Source of the DNA: Streptomyces katrae
Lineage (GTDB): Bacteria > Actinomycetota > Actinomycetes > Streptomycetales > Streptomycetaceae
NCBI RefSeq assembly: GCF_000966975.1
Contig: NZ_JZWV01000319.1
Location: 1-9,693 of the forward strand
DNA: 9,693 bases
Reading direction: 5' to 3'
Shown piece by piece: positions 5,332 to 9,693 of this stretch. Within the stretch, counting starts at the first letter, position 1. The number at the start of each line of letters is the position of its first letter. A program made the position numbers and the translations under genes. The notes below the pieces were generated by a model. It was not told the origin of the DNA and did no database searches. It saw only the letters and a list, made by a program, of their open reading frames with translations.

Positions 5332-6552
5332 TCAGCTGAGGCGCTCGATCACCATCGCCATGCCCTGGCCGCCGCCGACGCACATGGTCTCCAGGCCGAA
5401 CTGCTTGTCGTGGAACTGGAGGCTGTTGATCAGGGTGCCGGTGATCCGGGCACCGGTCATCCCGAACGGGTGACCGACGGCGATGGCCCCGCCGTTGACG
5501 TTCAGCTTCTCCAGGGGGATCTCCAGGTCCCGGTAGGACGGGATGACCTGCGCGGCGAACGCCTCGTTGATCTCGAACAGGTCGATGTCGCCGACCGTCA
5601 GCCCGGCCCGCTTCAGCGCCTGCTTCGAGGCCTCGACCGGACCCAGGCCCATGATCTCGGGGGACAGGGCGGTCACACCGGTGGACACGATGCGGGCCAG
5701 CGGGGTCAGGCCCAGCTCCCGCGCCTTCGTGTCGCTCATGATGACGAGCGCGGCGGCGCCGTCGTTCAGCGGGCAGCAGTTGCCGGCCGTGACCAGGCCG
5801 TCGGGACGGAAGACCGGCTTGAGGCCCTCGACGCCCTCCAGGGTGACGCCGGCGCGCGGACCGTCGTCCTTGCTGACGACCGTGCCGTCCGGGGTGGTGA
5901 CCGGGGTGATCTCGCGGGCCCAGAAGCCGTTCTTGATGGCCTCCTCGGCGAGGTTCTGCGAGCGCACGCCGAACTCGTCCATGTCCCGGCGGGTCACGCC
6001 CTTGAGGCGGGCCAGGTTCTCGGCGGTCTGACCCATGGCGATGTAGGCGTCCGGGACCAGGCCGTCCTCGCGCGGGTCGTGCCAGTCGCTGCCCTCGCTC
6101 TGCGCGACGGCGGCCGTACGGGCCTCGGCGTCGGCGAACAGCGGATTGTGGGTGCCGGGCAGGCCGTCGGAGGAGCCGTTGACGAAGCGCGACACCGTCT
6201 CGACACCGGCCGAGATGAAGACGTCGCCCTCGCCGGCCTTGATGGCGTGCAGCGCCATGCGGGAGGTCTGGAGGGAGGAGGAGCAGTAACGGGTGATCGT
6301 GGTGCCGGGCAGGTAGTCCATGCCCATCTGCACGGCGACGATACGGGCCAGGTTGTGGCCCTGCTCCCCGCCGGGCAGACCGCAGCCGAGCATCAGGTCG
6401 TCGATCTGGCGCGGGTCCAGCTCGGGGATCTTGGCCAGGGCGGCCTGGATGATCGTCGCGGTCAGGTCGTCCGGCCGGACGTCCTTCAGGGACCCCTTGC
6501 CGGCGCGCCCGATGGGGGAGCGGGCGGTGGAAACGATGACGGCTTCGGGCAT
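5332..6552 (-). CDS. Acetyl-CoA acetyltransferase / 3-ketoacyl-CoA thiolase
   Basis: This complete 406-residue thiolase joins two acyl-CoA units or cleaves a 3-ketoacyl-CoA, in fatty acid breakdown or acetoacetyl-CoA formation, in the cytoplasm. All catalytic parts are present. The N-terminus, EAVIVSTARSPIGRAGKGSL, is typical. The nucleophile Cys90 lies in TRYCSSSLQT. NEAFAAQ spans 329-335, the GHPFGMTGAR histidine is His361, and the second catalytic cysteine is Cys391 in MCVGGGQGMA. Length matches the family (about 390-410). The ATG at 6552 is chosen over an upstream in-frame start at 6594 because GGAG lies 5 nt before it and the alignment to the family begins there. The CCPLNDGAAAL stretch is also standard. 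It follows the SGNH esterase gene on the same strand after 199 bp with a hairpin and its own probable promoter. Preferred chain length cannot be read from sequence. From memory the closest named relative in M. tuberculosis would be fadA3. Confidence 0.95.
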   Translation of the reverse strand: MPEAVIVSTARSPIGRAGKGSLKDVRPDDLTATIIQAALAKIPELDPRQIDDLMLGCGLPGGEQGHNLARIVAVQMGMDYLPGTTITRYCSSSLQTSRMALHAIKAGEGDVFISAGVETVSRFVNGSSDGLPGTHNPLFADAEARTAAVAQSEGSDWHDPREDGLVPDAYIAMGQTAENLARLKGVTRRDMDEFGVRSQNLAEEAIKNGFWAREITPVTTPDGTVVSKDDGPRAGVTLEGVEGLKPVFRPDGLVTAGNCCPLNDGAAALVIMSDTKARELGLTPLARIVSTGVTALSPEIMGLGPVEASKQALKRAGLTVGDIDLFEINEAFAAQVIPSYRDLEIPLEKLNVNGGAIAVGHPFGMTGARITGTLINSLQFHDKQFGLETMCVGGGQGMAMVIERLS

Positions 6553-6597
6553 CGGGACTCCAAGGGGTGTGCGTGCGTCGTTGCGGGACCGCAAGCG

Positions 6598-6626
6598 AAG
6601 TTACCGCCCCGTACGGTCGAGGTCAC
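6598..6626 (-). promoter_or_regulatory. Candidate thiolase promoter
   Basis: On the minus strand, GTGACC (6626-6621) and TAACTT (6603-6598) are 17 bp apart, upstream of the thiolase. A start near 6591 would give a leader of about 39 nt that contains the GGAG ribosome site. The position and spacing are good; the box matches are moderate. Confidence 0.45.
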
Positions 6627-6672
6627 CGGGGCGGTGGTGTGATGCCCGTCGCTCCGGGCGGCCCACCGGCCC

Positions 6673-6695
6673 CCGGCGGGGCAGTGACCCGCCGG
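6673..6695 (-). terminator. Probable terminator after the SGNH esterase gene
   Basis: CCGGCGGG (6673-6680) pairs with CCCGCCGG (6688-6695) around a 7-nt loop. The right arm is also part of a larger palindrome, CCCGCCGGCGGG (6688-6699). It lies about 55 nt after the esterase stop and before the thiolase promoter. There is no T tract. Confidence 0.5.
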
Positions 6696-6751
6696 CGGGG
6701 CTGGAGGCAGGGTAGGGGACTGACGGGATGGCGCCAGGCACCGGCACCCCC

Positions 6752-7759
6752 TCAGGACGCCGACGGTGCCGCCGGTTCCGGCACCGGCTCCGCCGGGAGG
6801 CGCCGGCGGCGGCGGTGTTTCAGGAGGGCCCACGGGCCCCGGGCCGCCGTGACCTCGGTGCCCGGTTCGCCCGCCGCCGCCGAGGCGGCCTTGGCCACCG
6901 GGAGCATGTCCTCGTTGCGGGAGACGTCCAGGCGGTCCGACTCCGGCCACACGCCCAGCGCCGCGCACAGGGTCGGCAGGACGGCCATCGCCGCCGTGGC
7001 GTAGCCCTCCGCCGACGGGTGGTACGAGTCCGGGCCGAACATCTCGCGGGGGTTCGCCGCGAACTCCGGGCCCAGCATGTCCCCCATCGAGACCGTCCGC
7101 GCCCCCAGCGCGACCACCCCGATGGTCTGCGCGGCGGCCAGCTGCCGCGACACCCGCCGGGCCATCCACCGCAGCGGCTGGTACACCGGCTCGATCGTGC
7201 CCAGGTCGGGACAGGTGCCGACCACCACCTCCGACCCCGCCAGCCGCAGCCGCCGCACGGCGGCCGTCAGCAGCCGCACCGACTGCGTCAGCGGCATCCG
7301 CCGGGTCACGTCGTTCGCCCCGATGATGACCACGGACACGTCCGGCGCCGGCCCGTCCCCGTCCAGCAGCAGCGACACCTGACGGTCCAGGTCGTCCGAC
7401 ATCGCCCCCGACAGCGCCACGTTCCGCAGCTCCACCGGCCGCTCCGCCACCGCCGCCAGCCCGGACGCCAGCAGCGCCCCCGGGGTCTGGCGGGCCCGGC
7501 GCACGCCCAGGCCGGCCGCCGTCGAGTCGCCCAGCATCGCCATCCGCAGCGGCCCCGGGCTCAGCTCCGGCCCGCCGAACTCGCTCCCGTACAGGCCGTC
7601 CGCGCGCGGCGGATCCGGCAGGCCCGTCCCCACCGTCCGCTTGGCGAACTGCACCTCCGCCAGCACCAGCCCCACCGCGGCCACCCCGACCAGCCCGAGT
7701 CCGCCCCCGCCGTACGCTGCCCCCGCCGCGATCCGGCGGGCCGTTCTCGCTCTGGACAC
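6752..7759 (-). CDS. SGNH/GDSL-type esterase with N-terminal membrane anchor or signal
   Basis: This 335-residue protein has an Arg-rich start and a hydrophobic stretch at about 11-37, so it is exported or membrane-anchored with the enzyme domain outside. The SGNH blocks follow in order. Block I is MAMLGDSTAAGLG with nucleophile Ser79. Block II is NVALSGAMSDD with oxyanion Gly117. Block III is VVIIGANDVT with Asn149. Block V is DSYHPSAEGY with Asp244 and His247. The C-terminal 60 residues are low-complexity with a basic run (KHRRRRRL) and a Pro/Ala tail. The family hydrolyses ester bonds in lipids or cell-envelope glycans; the substrate here is unknown. From memory, M. tuberculosis Rv1075c has nearly the same triad numbering (Ser80, Asp244, His247). 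The start is GTG 7759, the first after an in-frame stop; its ribosome site is poor (GGAGG 11 nt upstream), so translation may be weak. It is divergent from the cystathionine beta-synthase gene and upstream of the thiolase. Confidence 0.9.
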   Translation of the reverse strand: MSRARTARRIAAGAAYGGGGLGLVGVAAVGLVLAEVQFAKRTVGTGLPDPPRADGLYGSEFGGPELSPGPLRMAMLGDSTAAGLGVRRARQTPGALLASGLAAVAERPVELRNVALSGAMSDDLDRQVSLLLDGDGPAPDVSVVIIGANDVTRRMPLTQSVRLLTAAVRRLRLAGSEVVVGTCPDLGTIEPVYQPLRWMARRVSRQLAAAQTIGVVALGARTVSMGDMLGPEFAANPREMFGPDSYHPSAEGYATAAMAVLPTLCAALGVWPESDRLDVSRNEDMLPVAKAASAAAGEPGTEVTAARGPWALLKHRRRRRLPAEPVPEPAAPSAS

Positions 7760-7881
7760 CTCTCAGGCCACCTCCTCGGTCGTGTTGACCTTCCTGCCCC
7801 GTACTGCCGGTCGGCCAATCCCTTTCCGCATACTCTGGCCGGACCTCCCGGAGAACCCGTGGAGTCCCCTTCTTGGAGAAC
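7760..7881. promoter_or_regulatory. Divergent promoter region, esterase and cystathionine beta-synthase
   Basis: About 120 bases separate two divergent starts and must hold both promoters. The best plus-strand -10 candidate is CATACT/TACTCT at 7829-7836, but no clear -35 box lies 16-18 bp upstream of it. TTGACC at 7785-7790 is too far away. On the minus strand no pair is convincing. I see no strong palindromic operator. Confidence 0.4.
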
Positions 7882-9270
7882 ATGGTGCAATTCCACGACT
7901 CGATGATCAGCCTCGTCGGCAACACCCCGCTGGTGAAGCTCAACCGCGTGACCGAAGGCCTGCAGGCCACCGTGCTTGCCAAGGTCGAGTACTTCAACCC
8001 CGGCGGTTCCGTGAAGGACCGGATCGCCGTCCGGATGATCGAGGCCGCCGAGCAGAGCGGTGCCCTCAAGCCGGGCGGCACCATCGTGGAGCCGACCAGC
8101 GGCAACACGGGCGTCGGACTCGCGATCGTGGCCCAGCAGAAGGGCTACAAGTGCATCTTCGTCTGCCCTGACAAGGTGTCCCTCGACAAGATCAACGTGC
8201 TGCGCGCGTACGGCGCCGAGGTCGTGGTCTGCCCGACCGCCGTCGACCCCGAGCACCCGGACTCGTACTACAACGTCTCCGACCGCCTGGTCCGCGAGAC
8301 CCCGGGCGCCTGGAAGCCGGACCAGTACAGCAACCCGAACAACCCCCGTTCGCACTACGAGACCACCGGTCCCGAGCTGTGGGAGCAGACGGACGGGAAG
8401 ATCACGCACTTCGTGGCGGGCGTCGGCACCGGCGGCACGATCTCCGGCACCGGCAACTACCTCAAGGAGGTGTCCGGTGGGAAGGTCAAGGTCATCGGCG
8501 CCGACCCGGAGGGCTCCGTCTACTCCGGCGGCAGCGGCCGCCCGTACCTCGTCGAGGGTGTCGGCGAGGACTTCTGGCCCACCGCCTACGACCCGAACGT
8601 GACCGACGAGATCATCGCGGTGTCCGACAAGGACTCCTTCCAGATGACCCGCCGGCTCGCCAAGGAAGAGGGCCTGCTGGTCGGCGGCTCCTGCGGCATG
8701 GCGGTCGTCGCCGCGCTGCGCGCCGCCGAGGGGCTGGGACCGGACGACGTGGTCGTCGTCCTGCTGCCGGACAGCGGCCGCGGCTACCTCAGCAAGATCT
8801 TCTCGGACGAGTGGATGGCCGGTCACGGCTTCCTCGAGGAGGCCGGTCCGGCCGCGCGCATCGGGGACGTCCTCGCGGACAAGGAGGGCGGCATCCCGTC
8901 GCTCGTCCACATGCACCCCGAGGAGACGGTCGGTCAGGCGATCGAGGTCCTGCGCGAGTACGGCGTCTCGCAGATGCCGATCGTCAAGCCGGGCGCGGGT
9001 CACCCGGACGTGATGGCCGCCGAGGTCATCGGCTCGGTCGTGGAGAAGGAACTGCTGGCGGCGCTGTTCGCGCAGCGGGCCTCGCTCGGCGACCCGCTGG
9101 AGAAGCACATGAGCGCGCCGCTGCCGCAGGTGGGTTCCGGTGAGCCGGTGTCCGAACTGATGGCCGTGCTCGGTGAGGCGGACGCGGCGATCGTACTGGT
9201 CGAGGGCAAGCCGACCGGTGTGGTGAGCCGTCAGGACCTGCTGGCCTTCCTGGCGAAGACCGCGAAGTAG
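7882..9270 (+). CDS. cbs: Cystathionine beta-synthase
   Basis: The 462-residue protein is a PLP-dependent enzyme with a C-terminal pair of CBS domains. It condenses serine with homocysteine to make cystathionine, the first step of reverse transsulfuration to cysteine. The PLP lysine is Lys45 in GGSVKDRIA, and the substrate loop is PTSGNTG (71-77). The phosphate-binding glycines are GVGTGGTISGTG (180-191), and Ser298 in LLPDSGRGY contacts the pyridine ring. CBS motifs fill about 327-462, with the typical ends GVSQMPIVKP and GVVSRQDLLAFL. Plain cysteine synthases (about 310 residues) lack this tail, which favours cystathionine beta-synthase. The tail usually binds S-adenosylmethionine or adenosine nucleotides. 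Starts are ambiguous: TTG 7873 has GGAG 8 nt upstream, while ATG 7882 and GTG 7885 share GGAG 3 or 6 nt upstream. Family alignment (MVQFHDSMISLVGNTPLV) favours 7882 or 7885. It is divergent from the esterase and followed by hairpins. Confidence 0.94.
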   Translation: MVQFHDSMISLVGNTPLVKLNRVTEGLQATVLAKVEYFNPGGSVKDRIAVRMIEAAEQSGALKPGGTIVEPTSGNTGVGLAIVAQQKGYKCIFVCPDKVSLDKINVLRAYGAEVVVCPTAVDPEHPDSYYNVSDRLVRETPGAWKPDQYSNPNNPRSHYETTGPELWEQTDGKITHFVAGVGTGGTISGTGNYLKEVSGGKVKVIGADPEGSVYSGGSGRPYLVEGVGEDFWPTAYDPNVTDEIIAVSDKDSFQMTRRLAKEEGLLVGGSCGMAVVAALRAAEGLGPDDVVVVLLPDSGRGYLSKIFSDEWMAGHGFLEEAGPAARIGDVLADKEGGIPSLVHMHPEETVGQAIEVLREYGVSQMPIVKPGAGHPDVMAAEVIGSVVEKELLAALFAQRASLGDPLEKHMSAPLPQVGSGEPVSELMAVLGEADAAIVLVEGKPTGVVSRQDLLAFLAKTAK

Positions 9271-9276
9271 CGCTCG

Positions 9277-9329
9277 CCCTCGCACGAGGGAGGGGGCGGA
9301 GCAGGGGCCGGGGTCCGTTCCCGGCCCTT
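9277..9329 (+). terminator. Terminator after cystathionine beta-synthase
   Basis: CCCTC-GCAC... GAGGG (stem within 9277-9290) lies 7 nt after the stop. A stronger hairpin, GGGCCGGG (9305-9312) with CCCGGCCC (9320-9327) and a 7-nt loop, follows; the stem extends to 9303 and 9329 through a G-T and an A-T pair. The second is the likely stop signal. Confidence 0.7.
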
Positions 9330-9693
9330 GGCGCAAACGGTACGGCCCCGACACATGGCGGCAGCGTCCGCTTAACACGGCACCGGCACAGTGGTCTTGT
9401 CGGCGGGGCCGTCCGGGAGACCGGGGCCGGGCCTGGCCGACGCCATGTGCGGCGTCAGCGCGTTTCCGGAGCGGCTCCCGGAGCGGGCCGGCGCCCCAGG
9501 ACGCGGACAGCCCCTGACCCGGCCCGTGTCCCCGGCCGGGGCCGCCGTCGTCCCGCCCTCCGGGCCAGCCCCGGGGGTACGGCGGCCCCGCCGGCTTTTC
9601 CGGCCCCCTCCGTTCCCGGGGCTCCGCCCCGGCCCCCCTGGGGGCTCCGTCCCCAGACCTCGCCGGGCGCGGAGCGGCACATTCCAGCCCGCG
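9330..9693. other. Gene-free GC-rich intergenic DNA to the window end
   Basis: No frame here has a start with a ribosome site or recognisable protein features; open frames on the minus strand are Gly/Arg/Pro-rich shadows without stops because of GC content. Small structures are visible: GACGCC-ATGTGC-GGCGTC (9439-9456) and a CCGGAGCGG direct repeat (9466-9474 and 9478-9486). Two palindromes near the end are listed separately. The next gene must lie outside. Confidence 0.65.
9616..9656. repeat. Two adjacent GC-rich palindromes with TCC loops
   Basis: CCGGGGC-TCC-GCCCCGG (9616-9632) is followed by CTGGGGGC-TCC-GTCCCCAG (9638-9656, one G-T pair). Both share the GGGGCTCCGCCCC-like core that I know as a frequent intergenic palindrome in Streptomyces genomes. 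It may act as a terminator for a gene beyond the window or be a dispersed repeat unit. Confidence 0.6.

Noticed and set aside
5320..6642. Plus-strand open frame of about 440 codons antisense to the thiolase
   Set aside because: The thiolase on the other strand has every catalytic motif; this frame is its GC shadow.
6486..8108. Long minus-strand open frame of about 540 codons across the thiolase, esterase and cystathionine beta-synthase starts
   Set aside because: Gly/Arg/Pro-rich shadow frame caused by high GC; it crosses three well-supported genes and has no domain.
7561..9378. Long minus-strand open frame of about 605 codons antisense to cystathionine beta-synthase
   Set aside because: Its composition mirrors the codon positions of the real gene, with no ribosome site and no recognisable motif.
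9372..9680. Minus-strand open frame in the terminal intergenic DNA
   Set aside because: Arg/Gly/Pro-rich, no ribosome site, and it spans several palindromes.
1..9693. CRISPR array, transposon, phage or defence island
   Set aside because: No regularly spaced repeats, transposase, integrase or nuclease-like genes were seen; all recognised genes are chromosomal core types.

Overview
The window is very GC-rich, with GC-rich third codon positions in every gene, GTG starts, terminators without T tracts and an 82-nt tRNA-Leu with anticodon UAA whose sequence I recognise as bldA. This points to the chromosome core of a Streptomyces or a close relative. Positions 1-19 are not genomic: they match the Tn5/Nextera mosaic-end adapter exactly, so this is the end of an Illumina draft contig with an untrimmed adapter.

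Layout. (1) 20-1911, minus strand: an ABC exporter operon of MacB/FtsX type. The ATPase carries a one-base frameshift just before its LSGGQ signature, and the permease is cut off by the contig end. (2) 1912-2562: a non-coding leader, the bldA-type tRNA-Leu(UAA) at 2310-2391 and a short spacer. (3) 2563-3417, plus: a seven-helix Bax inhibitor-1/YccA-family membrane protein, ending at a 17-bp perfect hairpin shared with the convergent small DUF4287 gene (3525-3755, minus). (4) 3857-4216, plus: a small helical protein of unknown function, probably leaderless. Its 3' end overlaps by 17 bp that of a convergent membrane-anchored protein of unknown function (4200-5012, minus). (5) 5013-5331: a gene-free stretch with interlocking inverted and direct repeats. 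(6) 5332-7759, minus: a thiolase (5332-6552) and an SGNH/GDSL-type esterase (6752-7759). The latter is divergent from a cystathionine beta-synthase (7882-9270, plus). (7) 9271-9693: a terminator and GC-rich palindromic intergenic DNA with no gene.

How the genes relate. The thiolase, SGNH esterase and cystathionine beta-synthase group resembles, from memory, the M. tuberculosis block fadA3 (Rv1074c), Rv1075c and cbs (Rv1077). The Bax-inhibitor gene nearby may correspond to Rv1072. This looks like an old conserved actinobacterial neighbourhood rather than an island. The best biology is the bldA-type tRNA, which in streptomycetes reads the rare UUA codon and thereby gates development and antibiotic production. 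By eye I found no in-frame TTA codon in any gene called here. I saw no mobile element, CRISPR array or defence-like system, and no convincing new multi-gene system. The less explained items are the structured 5105-5231 region and the two genes of unknown function.
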